Shown piece after piece: positions 52,761 to 61,852 of a DNA stretch of 64,000 nt; positions within the stretch are counted from its first letter, which is position 1, and each line of letters begins with the position of its first letter. Under the pieces are notes generated by a model. The model made no database searches. It had not been told where the DNA came from and was given only the letters and a program-made list of their open reading frames with translations. A program made the translations under genes and the position numbers. The stretch is from Ichthyenterobacterium magnum (GTDB lineage Bacteria > Bacteroidota > Bacteroidia > Flavobacteriales > Flavobacteriaceae). The stretch covers positions 1 to 64,000 of the forward strand of contig NZ_RAQJ01000001.1 of the NCBI RefSeq assembly GCF_003610635.1, in the 5' to 3' direction.

Positions 52761-53600
52761 TTAAAAATAAAGCCGTTTTATACTTGTTATATAATATAAA
52801 ACGCTTGGCAAAATGCCTTCTGTAATTCTATAATACAAGGTTCTTCCTTTTATTAGCTTGTGCTTAAACGGTTTGCTTTCACTATCATTAGCACTTGATC
52901 CTTGGCTAATATGTACAATTTTTGCCGCTGGCACAATCATACTTTCCATTTCCGGAAAATACGTTTTAATTCTATAAGATAACTCTGTATCTTCGCCATA
53001 CATAAAAAACCGTTTATCAAAACCTCCAACTTCATCAATAATGCGCTTTCTAACAAAAAAATCGGCTCCAGAAACGTAGTCTACAACAAACGGAATATTG
53101 CTCGTTGTAGGAATTGCTCTTCTATTGGCATTTAAATAATAGTGTTTTGAGTAAAAATACTTCCAAAAAGAGCCTTTTACAAACAGTCTAAAATTAGGAA
53201 AATTACCCGCAGAAACATTATATAACAAATCTGGAGTTAATAATTGAGCTCCAGCTACACTTACGTTTTTATTTGCAGCATTTTCCATAAAATTATAAAG
53301 AAGCTCTATAGCATTATTTATTAAGTACGTATCTGTATTTAACAAAAACAGATATTTTCCATTTGCTATTTTAATTCCTTTATTATTAGCTTTACCAAAG
53401 CCAAGGTTTTGCTTATTCGCTATTACTTTAACCTCTGGAAATTTCTTTTTAATAACAACAACAGAATCATCTTTTGAGTTATTATCAACCAAAATAAGTT
53501 CTATAACTATGTTTTTTGTAAAATCATAAACAGATTGTATGGCATCACATGTTAATTTACAGGTATTGTAGTTTACAAATATTATGCTAACATCTACCAT
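52761..53600 (-). CDS. GT2-family glycosyltransferase (rhamnosyltransferase-like)
   Basis: 279 residues. It starts VSIIFVNYNTCKLTCDAIQS, has the donor-side LILVDNNSKDDSV and the metal site KYLFLLNTDTYLINNAIELL (N-T-D, as in rhamnosyltransferase-like GT2 enzymes), and the acceptor-side FVDYVSGADFFVRKRIIDEV and GGFDKRFFMYGEDTELSYRI. A cytoplasmic inverting transferase; donor not certain. Next gene downstream is wecB, 128 bp away. Confidence 0.92.
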   Translation of the reverse strand: MVDVSIIFVNYNTCKLTCDAIQSVYDFTKNIVIELILVDNNSKDDSVVVIKKKFPEVKVIANKQNLGFGKANNKGIKIANGKYLFLLNTDTYLINNAIELLYNFMENAANKNVSVAGAQLLTPDLLYNVSAGNFPNFRLFVKGSFWKYFYSKHYYLNANRRAIPTTSNIPFVVDYVSGADFFVRKRIIDEVGGFDKRFFMYGEDTELSYRIKTYFPEMESMIVPAAKIVHISQGSSANDSESKPFKHKLIKGRTLYYRITEGILPSVLYYITSIKRLYF

Positions 53601-53606
53601 ATTTTA

Positions 53607-54413
53607 TTATAAATCTTTGTATGTTTTAAGCTTACCTTCATCTTTTAAATTAAGCCAAGAGCTAGAGCTGTTTGCCGTTTTAATATAATAGTCTTGCTCG
53701 GCGGTTAAATTATTAAAATCTATATACCAACCGCCATGCTTTGCTATATAAGGGTATTTAGTACGTATGGCTTTAAAAAAATTTTTCCAAACTGGTTTTA
53801 TGCCGCTTGGTCGGTATAAGGCAAATGTAGTATCAATTTTTGCTATATAGTTGTTATTCTTGTCTTGTTTTTTATAAAACTGACGCTCCCATTTTAATAC
53901 AGTCTGCTTTTCTTTATTTGTGTCTGGTATATCGTCTATTTTTAAACTAAACCCTACTTTATTTACATCTGGATTAGCATTGAGTATAGTTTTAAAATGC
54001 CATAAAAAATCATGCGGACATTCACTAAGTGGTACAATATCTGGATCGGTTACTACATAATACCCTTTTGCATAGGTTTTAAACAACTCTTCCTGATTCC
54101 AAAACACCCTATGACCGTAGTTTTTATGAAGCCTATGTATTTTAACTTGGTCATTAATCTCTTTAAAATACGCAATTAAAGGCGCATAGGTTGAGTTATT
54201 ATCTATAATTATAATATTGGTATATGCATTATCTTGCAAAAAGCTTAGTAATTGTTTTAAGTAAAAAAGCTGATTGTAACTTATAATAATAATCGGAATA
54301 GATTTATAATTTTTGTTATGGTGACGCAAAGTGGTATTAAATATTAAATTGTAATAATAGTAACAATAATACCTGAGTGTTAACACGCTTTTTTTAAGCT
54401 TTAAATCCTTCAC
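53607..54413 (-). CDS. GT-A-fold glycosyltransferase
   Basis: 268 residues starting from GTG at 54413 (MKDLKLKKSVLTLRYYCYYY). The core starts at IPIIIISYNQLFYLKQLLSF, with IIIIDNNSTYAPLIAYFKEI, then the metal-binding YYVVTDPDIVPLSECPHDFL. Typical downstream acceptor motifs are weak (GWYIDFNNLTAEQDYYIKTA). A divergent GT2-type transferase, soluble, in an operon of transferases, starting 12 bp downstream of the GT4 gene at 54426. Confidence 0.84.
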   Translation of the reverse strand: MKDLKLKKSVLTLRYYCYYYYNLIFNTTLRHHNKNYKSIPIIIISYNQLFYLKQLLSFLQDNAYTNIIIIDNNSTYAPLIAYFKEINDQVKIHRLHKNYGHRVFWNQEELFKTYAKGYYVVTDPDIVPLSECPHDFLWHFKTILNANPDVNKVGFSLKIDDIPDTNKEKQTVLKWERQFYKKQDKNNNYIAKIDTTFALYRPSGIKPVWKNFFKAIRTKYPYIAKHGGWYIDFNNLTAEQDYYIKTANSSSSWLNLKDEGKLKTYKDL

Positions 54414-54425
54414 TTTTTAGGCTTT

Positions 54426-55562
54426 TTATAAATCTTTATATATAGAAATTATCCTTTGTCTAATCTGCATATGGTCTAAACGCTTTAACGCAAATTCTTT
54501 ATTGATCTTATTAGCATAATTTATTAAGTCTTTATCTTGCAAACAAGACATTATCAAAACTTTTATAGAGTTTATATCTTCTGGATCAGTAATCAACAAC
54601 CCATTTTTATTATGTTCTATAATTTCTTCTGTTACACCTCCTGGACTTGATTGTATAGGGAAAGCTCCCATTACAATAGCCTCTAATAGTGTATTAGGCA
54701 AACCATCAGAAAGACTATTACCTATATAGATAAGTGACTGTCCCATTAATTTAATAACTTCTTCATGTGTTAATTCTCCTGTTCTAAAAACCTTAATCTT
54801 TAACTTTTTATCTTTAATATAATTCACTACAGAAGTAGTAGCACCAAAAACTATAACCTCATATTGTTTTACACTATCTATAGAGGCAATGGCTTTTATT
54901 ACAGATAAGGCTCGTCCAAAATGATGTTGGTAACCTTTAATTAAGATAATTCTTCTGTTCTTTAAAGGCTCTTTAAATTTAGACATATAATTAATATCAT
55001 AACCACCACCACCAGGAATAACCTCTAAGCTCATGCCTTTAAACCCTAAAGCTCTTGCTATTTTTAAATCTCTTAAACAGTCTGCATGCAAATAATTAAT
55101 ACGGTTTAACACTGCCTTTATTTTAAGGTTATGTGTTTCAATAGTTCTATAAAAAAACAAATCGCTACCCCAACAAGAATAAACCCATTTTAAGTCTAAA
55201 AACTTATTCATAGTTTTTAAAATGGGGTAAGAACATGATTGCATTTCAAAACTATGAACAACGTCTGGGTCTATTCTTTTTATCAAATTAGCGAGAGCTT
55301 CATTCTCAGAAACTTCTAAATAAGGCTTTATAAAATTATAAAACTTAGGAAACTTTTTAGATAACAGATACTCTCCTTTTATATAAGGAAATTTCCTCTT
55401 TTTCCAATGGGTAAACTGTGTAATAGTCGTTTGGGTTTTAAAATAACCTTTATCTAATACATCAAACCAATACAACTCAAAACTCGAATGCTCTAAGTTT
55501 TCAATCCATCTAAAAAAATGAATAGATGGCATCGCTACTAGAAGAATTTTTATTTTACCCAT
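54426..55562 (-). CDS. GT4-family glycosyltransferase
   Basis: 378 residues. N-terminal domain: KIKILLVAMPSIHFFRWIEN, LIKRIDPDVVHSFEMQSCSY and WVYSCWGSDLFFYRTIETHN. C-terminal domain: RRIILIKGYQHHFGRALSVI, GNSLSDGLPNTLLEAIVMGA with the E-x7-E glutamates, SSPGGVTEEIIEHNKNGLLI. A GT-B retaining transferase, cytoplasmic. Its first 13 bases overlap the end of the GT2 gene at 55550, so the two are translationally coupled. Confidence 0.92.
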   Translation of the reverse strand: MGKIKILLVAMPSIHFFRWIENLEHSSFELYWFDVLDKGYFKTQTTITQFTHWKKRKFPYIKGEYLLSKKFPKFYNFIKPYLEVSENEALANLIKRIDPDVVHSFEMQSCSYPILKTMNKFLDLKWVYSCWGSDLFFYRTIETHNLKIKAVLNRINYLHADCLRDLKIARALGFKGMSLEVIPGGGGYDINYMSKFKEPLKNRRIILIKGYQHHFGRALSVIKAIASIDSVKQYEVIVFGATTSVVNYIKDKKLKIKVFRTGELTHEEVIKLMGQSLIYIGNSLSDGLPNTLLEAIVMGAFPIQSSPGGVTEEIIEHNKNGLLITDPEDINSIKVLIMSCLQDKDLINYANKINKEFALKRLDHMQIRQRIISIYKDL

Positions 55563-56551
55563 TTTCTTGATAGCTTATATATACCAATACCTTTTATATT
55601 ATTAAGCTTTTTTAAATATAAAAATTCTAAGAGTTTTAATTTAAATAAATCAATTCTATTTATATAACCATTTGTAAACATGTATTGTTTTAAAACATAA
55701 CTTTCAGATTTTAGATTAGCAATATTAGGCAAGATATAATTCCTGTATATTTTAAGATAGAAAACAAATTGTAGTTCCCTAAACTTGTTATACTTTATGC
55801 TATCATTTTTATAATAATTAATCATAGTGTCGGTAGAATTAAAATATTCTAATAGCGATTTACTAATTAACTTTATAAAGTCAATGGTATATTTATGATG
55901 TCTATCTTCTTGCCTGTAAAAACAATCTGGCTGAGCATCTTCTAGTATTTTTATTTGTTCGGTATCAGTTTTAAATAATACTTTAATAGCAAATTCTACA
56001 TCTTGAAACCTTTGAAGTCTTTCATTAAAACGTGTTTTTAACTCATCTCTTTTTATGAACATTGATGTTAATTGCCATGGAAGTTCATGCTTTAAAAACA
56101 TAAGCAAATAGTTTGCCTTTATATTTGAGTATCTGTTAACAACTTCATTAGAGTCAAAAGGCTTTACATAAAACCTTAACATTTTAAATATAAACAAAGA
56201 AATGCTTGGGTTACTTATAGCTACTAACACTCGTGTTTCAATGCAGTTTTTTGCTAGTAAATCATCTGAGTCTAAAAAGACAATATAACTTCCCCTACTC
56301 AATTCAAACCCATAGTTACGACAAGCATTAGCACCTTTTGGGCGTTGAGCTGGCCGTTTATAATATTGAAAACGACTATCCTTTTTACAATAAAGGTCAA
56401 GTAAATTAGCAGTAGCATCTGTACTACCATCATCAACCACAAGACATTCCCAATTTTGGTAAGTTTGAGCCAAAACACTGTCAAGCGTTTGCCCAATTGT
56501 ATGAGCTCGATTATAAGTAGGAATAACTATAGAAACTAACGGAGTATGCAC
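55550..56551 (-). CDS. GT2-family glycosyltransferase
   Basis: 333 residues from GTG at 56551 (MHTPLVSIVIPTYNRAHTIG). The GT2 core is standard: QTLDSVLAQTYQNWECLVVD, DGSTDATANLLDLYCKK, the residue stretch GANACRNYGFELSRGSYIVF and metal site LDSDDLLAKNCIETR. The C-terminal third is helical and basic, without a motif I recognise. A cytoplasmic inverting transferase. First gene after a roughly 90-bp gap from the small gene at 56642, so a promoter may lie nearby; none is clear. Confidence 0.91.
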   Translation of the reverse strand: MHTPLVSIVIPTYNRAHTIGQTLDSVLAQTYQNWECLVVDDGSTDATANLLDLYCKKDSRFQYYKRPAQRPKGANACRNYGFELSRGSYIVFLDSDDLLAKNCIETRVLVAISNPSISLFIFKMLRFYVKPFDSNEVVNRYSNIKANYLLMFLKHELPWQLTSMFIKRDELKTRFNERLQRFQDVEFAIKVLFKTDTEQIKILEDAQPDCFYRQEDRHHKYTIDFIKLISKSLLEYFNSTDTMINYYKNDSIKYNKFRELQFVFYLKIYRNYILPNIANLKSESYVLKQYMFTNGYINRIDLFKLKLLEFLYLKKLNNIKGIGIYKLSRKWVK

Positions 56552-56641
56552 TAAATAAACATAATAATTAGAGCTCTAAAATACAGATTTAAAGGCAGTG
56601 CATAAAACCTAAATAAACATTTATTAGCAAACCAATACAAA

Positions 56642-56842
56642 TTATTTTCCTTTAGCAGATAAAACAACTTGCACATTATTGGGCTCCATCATAAAATATT
56701 TACAAAACGCAGTAATACTTACAAAATAATTAGGCTGTAATTCAAAATGACTGTTAATGTCTTTAATTGTTTGTAACGCTGTCTTATCACAAACATTCAT
56801 TAAAAACATAATATCAGCCGTATATAAAAATAACGGACTCAT
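56642..56842 (-). CDS. Small hypothetical protein (66 residues)
   Basis: The ORF starts with ATG at 56842 and reads SPLFLYTADIMFLMNVCDKT, ALQTIKDINSHFELQPNYFV, SITAFCKYFMMEPNNVQVVL. The pattern (a helix, a T-x-x-K-T turn-like stretch, a second helix, then S-I-x-x-F-C-x-Y) recalls small helix-turn-helix-like proteins that recur in flavobacteria. It carries no signal peptide. It is on the same strand as the polysaccharide operon, at its gap before the plus-strand gene at 57432. Could be real or fortuitous. Confidence 0.5.
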   Translation of the reverse strand: MSPLFLYTADIMFLMNVCDKTALQTIKDINSHFELQPNYFVSITAFCKYFMMEPNNVQVVLSAKGK

Positions 56843-57431
56843 AATACAATTAATAAATAGTTCAAAAAAAGCAACCAGTTAATTGTAATTTTTAGGAGAG
56901 TAAACAAGTCTTAAATAACTACCTAACAATTGTTTACACAATAAATCTATAAAAATTACAGCAATTATGCAAATTATGTTTCTACACTAACCAATCAAAA
57001 CAGCATTCCAAATAACCACAACCCAAAAACGATCAAGAACATTAAAGTTAAATGCATCACAATACACCATTAACTATCAACCATACCATAGCTATATCTA
57101 AGCCATACATAAGCCATACCTAAGCCATACATAAGCCATAGAAACAACACAAAAAAAACAACCAACAAAACACCATAAAACAGAAAAATTCATAAAAAAG
57201 CACCACCATTTTCCAAAAACAAGAAACATAAAGAACAAAATACCATTATCCTAAAAATAAAAAATTTTGCAAAAAACATAAAACTAAATTAGTCCTTGCA
57301 CAAGGTATTTCAATGAGTAAAACGAGCACTTAAAAGCTCATACGTAAGTAACCAAATCATAAAATACCAAGGCACCCAAATTATTTTATTTAACCAGATG
57401 TACATTATTACTACATCACAAATCTTAAATT
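56843..57431. other. 589-bp gene-free interval with tandem and inverted repeats
   Basis: A very A-rich, GC-poor interval without a plausible ORF. It holds four tandem 11-bp units at 57099-57141, a small palindrome CCTTG/CAAGG at 57294-57305, and nested inverted repeats: GGTATTT (57304-57310) with AAATACC (57362-57368), enclosing ATGAG (57313-57317) with CTCAT (57339-57343). The nested repeats lie 60-130 bp before the ATG at 57432 and may form a structured mRNA leader. Promoters for both flanking transcription units are expected here. Confidence 0.45.
57099..57141 (+). repeat. Four tandem 11-bp repeats
   Basis: The unit TAAGCCATACA or TAAGCCATACC occurs in direct succession at 57099, 57110, 57121 and 57132 (the last copy ends TAG). 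No spacers, so not a CRISPR array. It may be a replication-slippage tract or a cluster of protein-binding sites. Confidence 0.75.
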
Positions 57432-58178
57432 ATGGCAAAAGTTAAAAGCCTAATCAAGTTTGAAGGAACACTAGATGATTTAACATTTTACAAAGGCGAA
57501 GATGGCTATCTAGTAAGAACCAAAGGCGGTATCAGTAAAAACCGTATTCAAAACGACCCTTCGTTTGTACGAACTCGAGAAAACAATGCCGAGTTTGCCA
57601 ATTCTGCAACCAGTGGTAAATACCTCAGAAGAGCCGTAACTGCACTTATGTACGATGCAAAAGACCCAAGAGTCACATCCAGATTAACACAAACCATGAG
57701 TCGTGTTAAAAATGAAGATGTAACATCGCCACGTGGCTTACGTACCGTAGCCATTGGCTTGGCAACAGCACCAGGTAAAGCATGGTTAAAAAATTTCGAC
57801 TTCAATAAAAATGCTGTGCTAGAAAGTGTTTTGCTCACTAACTTTACCCTAAATACCACAAATGGTGAAATTGTTATTACAGATTTAGTACCTAGACAAC
57901 AATTAGGCACGCCTGAAGGTGCAACACATGTAACCTTTAGTAGCGGCTTTCTAAACCTAGATATGGCAACAGACGAAAAGGACATAGAGTTAAGTGCAAG
58001 TGTTAACCTGCCCATCAACCTAACACCTACAACCGTAACCTTATCGCCTGCAACACCAGCAGGTACAGGGCAAGCGTACTTCTTCTTAAAAGTAGCATTC
58101 TATCAGGAAATTAACGGCACACAATACCCTCTTAACAACGGTGCATTTAATGCCTTACAGTTACTAGAAGTAGTCTAG
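57432..58178 (+). CDS. Conserved flavobacterial protein of unknown function
   Basis: 248 residues beginning MAKVKSLIKFEGTLDDLTFY, KGEDGYLVRTKGGISKNRIQ, which I recall as the opening of a family of uncharacterised Bacteroidota proteins often seen near polysaccharide loci. The central part is basic and helical (RRAVTALMYDAKDPRVTSRL). The C-terminal half is predicted beta-sandwich (THVTFSSGFLNLDMATDEKD, GQAYFFLKVAFYQEINGTQY). No signal peptide, no enzyme motif. It is the only plus-strand gene in the 30-kb minus-strand locus and has its own leader and a strong terminator. Base composition is less A-rich than its surroundings. Confidence 0.75.
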   Translation: MAKVKSLIKFEGTLDDLTFYKGEDGYLVRTKGGISKNRIQNDPSFVRTRENNAEFANSATSGKYLRRAVTALMYDAKDPRVTSRLTQTMSRVKNEDVTSPRGLRTVAIGLATAPGKAWLKNFDFNKNAVLESVLLTNFTLNTTNGEIVITDLVPRQQLGTPEGATHVTFSSGFLNLDMATDEKDIELSASVNLPINLTPTTVTLSPATPAGTGQAYFFLKVAFYQEINGTQYPLNNGAFNALQLLEVV

Positions 58179-58190
58179 TGCTACTACAAC

Positions 58191-58223
58191 ACAAAGGCAA
58201 GTAATATTTTTACTTGCCTTTGT
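58191..58223 (+). terminator. Intrinsic terminator of the 57432 gene
   Basis: ACAAAGGCAAGTAA (58191-58204) pairs perfectly with TTACTTGCCTTTGT (58210-58223) around a TATTT loop. It begins 13 bp after the stop codon and is the strongest hairpin in the window. Confidence 0.85.
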
Positions 58224-58323
58224 TATAACATAAAATGCTCTAGCTCCTAAGCGGTCTCTAAAAGTTCCTGCAATAAATATACTAATGCTCACTATTATAA
58301 GTAAAACCTAGTACATCAATTTA

Positions 58324-59112
58324 CTATTTAGTACAATTATAAATGAGTTCTGAAGGTATAAAACCATACATTTTCAATTCTTTTTTTGAAAACTTTAAAA
58401 CGTAATCATCCTCTTTAACTTTAAAACCAACAGCATTTAATCTGTCTTTGTAATCTCTACCATAAAGTCTTACATGGTCATTTTGTCCAAAAGCTTTCTC
58501 TCGACCTTCTGGTGTTGTAATAGAAAAATCTTCATAGGTGTCTTCGTTATTGTAATCAATTGGAACCTGAAATATGCCAGTGCCTCCTTTTTTCATAACT
58601 CTAAAAAGCTCGCTCATAGCTAATTTATCATCTGGAATATGCTCTAAAACATGACTGCATATAATAAAATCGAAAGTTTCATCTTTAAAGGGAATCTTTG
58701 TGATATCAACTTTCATAGTTTTTGTATTACCTGCATAATTATATTCCTCAGGGTTTAAATCACAAGGTATATACGCTACATTTTGCATGTTATCAAAATG
58801 ATTATAAAACATTTTTTCTGGCGCAAAATGTAGCATTTTAATTTTAGTGCCTTTTCTTAAAAAATCTAACTCTTCTTCAAAATATGTCCAAAGTAATCGA
58901 TGCCGCTCTAAAGAACCACAAGTAAAACACCTTGCATTTTGCCTTTTAACCAATCCATACGCTTGAAAATACTTAAATTGAGATTTACAAATAGTACACT
59001 CTACACCGGTACCAACATGAGCGTTATTCTTTTTATAGCTATTATACTTATAATAGCTATAAAGCAAGCTTTTCGGAAGTACTTTCTTTATAATTTTTTT
59101 AATTAAATACAT
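58324..59112 (-). CDS. SAM-dependent methyltransferase with N-terminal double CxxC
   Basis: 262 residues. The N-terminus has two C-x-x-C pairs (VECTICKSQFKYFQAYG and ARCFTCGSLERHRLLW), probably a structural zinc ribbon. The methyltransferase core follows: KIKMLHFAPEKMFYNHF, ILPCDLNPEEYNYAGN-like acidic strand, FDFIICSHVLEHIPDDKLAM (motif IV) and ELFRVMKKGGTGIFQVPIDY. This type 11 methyltransferase architecture is common in polysaccharide loci. Sugar or terminal-group methylation is likely but unproven. It follows the GT4 gene at 59131 by 18 bp. Confidence 0.86.
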   Translation of the reverse strand: MYLIKKIIKKVLPKSLLYSYYKYNSYKKNNAHVGTGVECTICKSQFKYFQAYGLVKRQNARCFTCGSLERHRLLWTYFEEELDFLRKGTKIKMLHFAPEKMFYNHFDNMQNVAYIPCDLNPEEYNYAGNTKTMKVDITKIPFKDETFDFIICSHVLEHIPDDKLAMSELFRVMKKGGTGIFQVPIDYNNEDTYEDFSITTPEGREKAFGQNDHVRLYGRDYKDRLNAVGFKVKEDDYVLKFSKKELKMYGFIPSELIYNCTK

Positions 59113-59130
59113 TATCAGTTAGCTTTTTAG

Positions 59131-60222
59131 TTAAATTATAAGCATTTTGTCAAGCTTTTTTATATGCCGCTCTAAAGAAAAATACGTTTTAATTCGTACT
59201 CTACCTGCCACTCCTAGTTGCTTAGCATAGTCAGTAGAATTCAATACGCTTAACATATGTTCACGCATTGTAGCAACATCATGCGCCTCACAAAGCAAGC
59301 CTGTTTCTTTATGTAGTATCACATCAGGTATCCCAGCATGGTATGTAGAAATCACAGGCAAACCTGCTGCACTGGCTTCTAAAACAGCAAGAGGTGTCCC
59401 TTCCATATCACCATTATCGGCGGTAACAGAGTGCTGTACAAAGGCAAGAGATTCAGATAAATAACCTCGAAACGCTTCTGGTGTAATAACACCTAAAAAC
59501 TTTACATTACTTTCTATGTTGTAATGCTTTACTAAGTTTCTACAAGCATTAAGCAACGCACCATCTCCTGCCATTAATAATAGGGCTTCTGGGTATTTGC
59601 TCAACACCTCTTTAAAGGCCATAATAGTATAATACGGTGCTTTTTTATTAGTAAATCTGCCTATAGCAATAAACTGTTGCTTACTAAACGTTGCTTCAAC
59701 CTCCAAAAACTCAGGCTGAGGCCCATACACATTATAAACCAATTTAGCCTTAGGGCATCCCAGTTGCAAAAGCATTTGTTCCATAGGTTTTGAAACCGCA
59801 ATGACCTTATGGGCAAGAGCAAAAACATCTTTATAATAATTACAATGTTCTATCACATGCTTCACGCTAGCATCATAACCATGAAAGTGTACCACAATTG
59901 GTATATTCAATATATTTAAAACAGGCAGCAAATGATAAGCATGTGTACCATACTCTATTAAAACGCTATCAATACGGTGCTTTTTTAAAGATGTAATAAT
60001 TGCATTTGTCCAAAGATAATGATATGGTTTTTTAAAAACCTTACGCTTTATTTTTTGTATTAAGGCAGATACACCTGTTCTCAATAGTTGGTGACCTTCT
60101 ATCTTTATATGTTCACCAACGCCATAATAATAAAACACATTGCCCTTTAGGTAATTTTTATGTGCCTGAATAAAGGTTTCAGAATATGGATTTTGATTTG
60201 GTGTAAAAATTGCGATATTCAT
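59131..60222 (-). CDS. GT4-family glycosyltransferase
   Basis: 363 residues. N-terminal NIAIFTPNQNPYSETFIQAH, YHLLPVLNILNIPIVVHFHG and YDASVKHVIEHCNYYKDVF are typical of the colanic-acid-type GT4 group. C-terminal QFIAIGRFTNKKAPYYTIMA, LLMAGDGALLNACRNLVKHY, NGDMEGTPLAVLEASAAGLP with the E-x7-E pattern, and HAGIPDVILHKETGLLCEAH. A retaining transferase of the polysaccharide locus, cytoplasmic. A 78-bp gap separates it from the GT2 gene upstream. Confidence 0.93.
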   Translation of the reverse strand: MNIAIFTPNQNPYSETFIQAHKNYLKGNVFYYYGVGEHIKIEGHQLLRTGVSALIQKIKRKVFKKPYHYLWTNAIITSLKKHRIDSVLIEYGTHAYHLLPVLNILNIPIVVHFHGYDASVKHVIEHCNYYKDVFALAHKVIAVSKPMEQMLLQLGCPKAKLVYNVYGPQPEFLEVEATFSKQQFIAIGRFTNKKAPYYTIMAFKEVLSKYPEALLLMAGDGALLNACRNLVKHYNIESNVKFLGVITPEAFRGYLSESLAFVQHSVTADNGDMEGTPLAVLEASAAGLPVISTYHAGIPDVILHKETGLLCEAHDVATMREHMLSVLNSTDYAKQLGVAGRVRIKTYFSLERHIKKLDKMLII

Positions 60223-60300
60223 TTCTTATTTTTTTGCAATACCATATAGTCCTGTAATCATTTGTCAATTTTACATTTATGAATTGTCTCAAACCCATGA

Positions 60301-61149
60301 TTAAAATTTAAATAGATTTTTAAGTTTCTTATAAGTACTATTACTAAGTTTATTTAATTCTAAAGTATGAAACCTTATAATATCATCTATTTTTTGATGA
60401 ACACTAACATTAAAATTTTCCTTAAAATGTAACTGTAATACTATCCTGCTTTTATGATATGCCTTTTTTGTAATATGGTTTGTAATTCCTTTTTCATTTT
60501 TTCTGTATACACTCATGTATTCATCAATTCTATGAAGACTCCCTTTTGATGCAATAATAGCAAACAATGCCATATCGCCACTTTGTACCTTCAAAACCCA
60601 ATCAGGAATAAACTCTACATTTTTTCTAAAAACAAAAGAACTAGTATGAAATAAAGCTATTTTTGAAATAGTATCATCTAAATTATAGACTTCTTTATTA
60701 TAAACTCTCCAAGGTACAAAACTAGTATTAACATCACTTTCATTTGTACTCATTGTATTATGAAAGCTACCAGAAAACGAATCATTCTTCTTCAAAAAAT
60801 CAATCTGTTTTTGTAATTTTAATGGGTCTGTCCAATAATCATCTCCCTCGAGCATAGCAATATACTTAGCATCACTCTTTAAACACAAATCATATATCTG
60901 TTTGGCATTTTTTGAAGGCCCTAAATTTTTTTGATTTAAAATCAAATAAATTTTATCTGGATACCTTTTTTTAAGTTGTTTACATATCTCAGCAGTCTTG
61001 TCAGTTGAGCAATCTTCACCGATGAAAAGTTTATAATTAAAGTTCGTCTTCTGCATTAAAACAGACTCTATAGCTTGCTTAATATATGCCTCATGATTAT
61101 ACGTGACCATCCAAATAGCTACAGTCAAACTTGATTCAAATTTATTCAA
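60301..61149 (-). CDS. GT2-family glycosyltransferase
   Basis: 282 residues. The TTG start at 61149 overlaps the TGA of the upstream sulfotransferase gene (TTGA), a coupling arrangement like ATGA; no ATG is in frame before the core. Core motifs: TVAIWMVTYNHEAYIKQAIE, LFIGEDCSTDKTAEICKQLK, YIAMLEGDDYWTDPLKLQKQ (metal site EGDD) and TSSFVFRKNVEFIPDWVL. A standard soluble GT2 transferase; donor unknown. Confidence 0.91.
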   Translation of the reverse strand: MNKFESSLTVAIWMVTYNHEAYIKQAIESVLMQKTNFNYKLFIGEDCSTDKTAEICKQLKKRYPDKIYLILNQKNLGPSKNAKQIYDLCLKSDAKYIAMLEGDDYWTDPLKLQKQIDFLKKNDSFSGSFHNTMSTNESDVNTSFVPWRVYNKEVYNLDDTISKIALFHTSSFVFRKNVEFIPDWVLKVQSGDMALFAIIASKGSLHRIDEYMSVYRKNEKGITNHITKKAYHKSRIVLQLHFKENFNVSVHQKIDDIIRFHTLELNKLSNSTYKKLKNLFKF

Positions 61150-61844
61150 TTTCCAAACATTTTTTTTAATACCGTCTTTGTTTTAAGAACTAAAGATTTA
61201 TTTTTAGAATCTACAACTAATAATTCTTTTTTTTGAATTTCCGCCTTATTAGCATGAGGGAACTTAGTCTCTGGTATCGGTTTATTTAAAAAAGCACATA
61301 AAGTATCCCATCCATCATTCTTAAATAAATTCATAGGTAAGTAGTGAAAATCATTATTATCAAAATGTGTCATTAATTCCTTGTTTGATTCCAAATAATA
61401 ACTCTGAATATGCTCTTTAGTATTCTCTAAAGTTGTAATATTAATTATTTTTTTTAAATAATAAACTACCCCATATCTTCCTTTAGAATGAAAGACATTC
61501 AAAGCTGTATTCAAATTAGAATCAAACTTTGTTAACATTTTTAACAACGAACTATACCATGACTCTACTTCTCTTTGTGTATGTATAAATTTTGCGCGAG
61601 GATATTTTGTAGTTAAATATTTGTATAAGTCTGTACCTCCCCAAGGTAAATCAGTAAAAGCGTCATAATAATTGATAAGTCTATCAATTTCCTCAAAATC
61701 ATTATTAACATATAACCCTATTAAATAGTTTGTATGATTATTATCATAATGACCTTTACAAGTTTTATATCCTAAAATCGTTAATGCTTCTTCTAAAGAC
61801 GTAGTTCCTGTTTTTGGAAATCCTATGCAAAATATTTTGTCCAT
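61146..61844 (-). CDS. Sulfotransferase family protein
   Basis: 232 residues. The PAPS 5'-phosphosulfate loop is IFCIGFPKTGTTSLEEALTI, and the 3'-phosphate-binding region is KFIHTQREVESWYSSLLKM. The GYKTCKGHYDNNHTN and TDLPWGGTDLYKYLTTKYPR segments complete the type seen in the Sulfotransfer_4-like group. It should move sulfate from PAPS to a sugar hydroxyl, suggesting a sulfated polysaccharide, as is common in marine bacteria. It overlaps the GT2 gene downstream and starts 8 bp after the glycosidase-like gene. Confidence 0.88.
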   Translation of the reverse strand: MDKIFCIGFPKTGTTSLEEALTILGYKTCKGHYDNNHTNYLIGLYVNNDFEEIDRLINYYDAFTDLPWGGTDLYKYLTTKYPRAKFIHTQREVESWYSSLLKMLTKFDSNLNTALNVFHSKGRYGVVYYLKKIINITTLENTKEHIQSYYLESNKELMTHFDNNDFHYLPMNLFKNDGWDTLCAFLNKPIPETKFPHANKAEIQKKELLVVDSKNKSLVLKTKTVLKKMFGN

Positions 61845-61852
61845 TTTATTAG

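Noticed and set aside
57099-57141. CRISPR array
   Set aside because: Eleven-base units are directly adjacent without spacers.
57548-58018. 156-residue minus-strand ORF
   Set aside because: Antisense to the 57432 gene, which has a normal start, terminator and family-like N-terminus.
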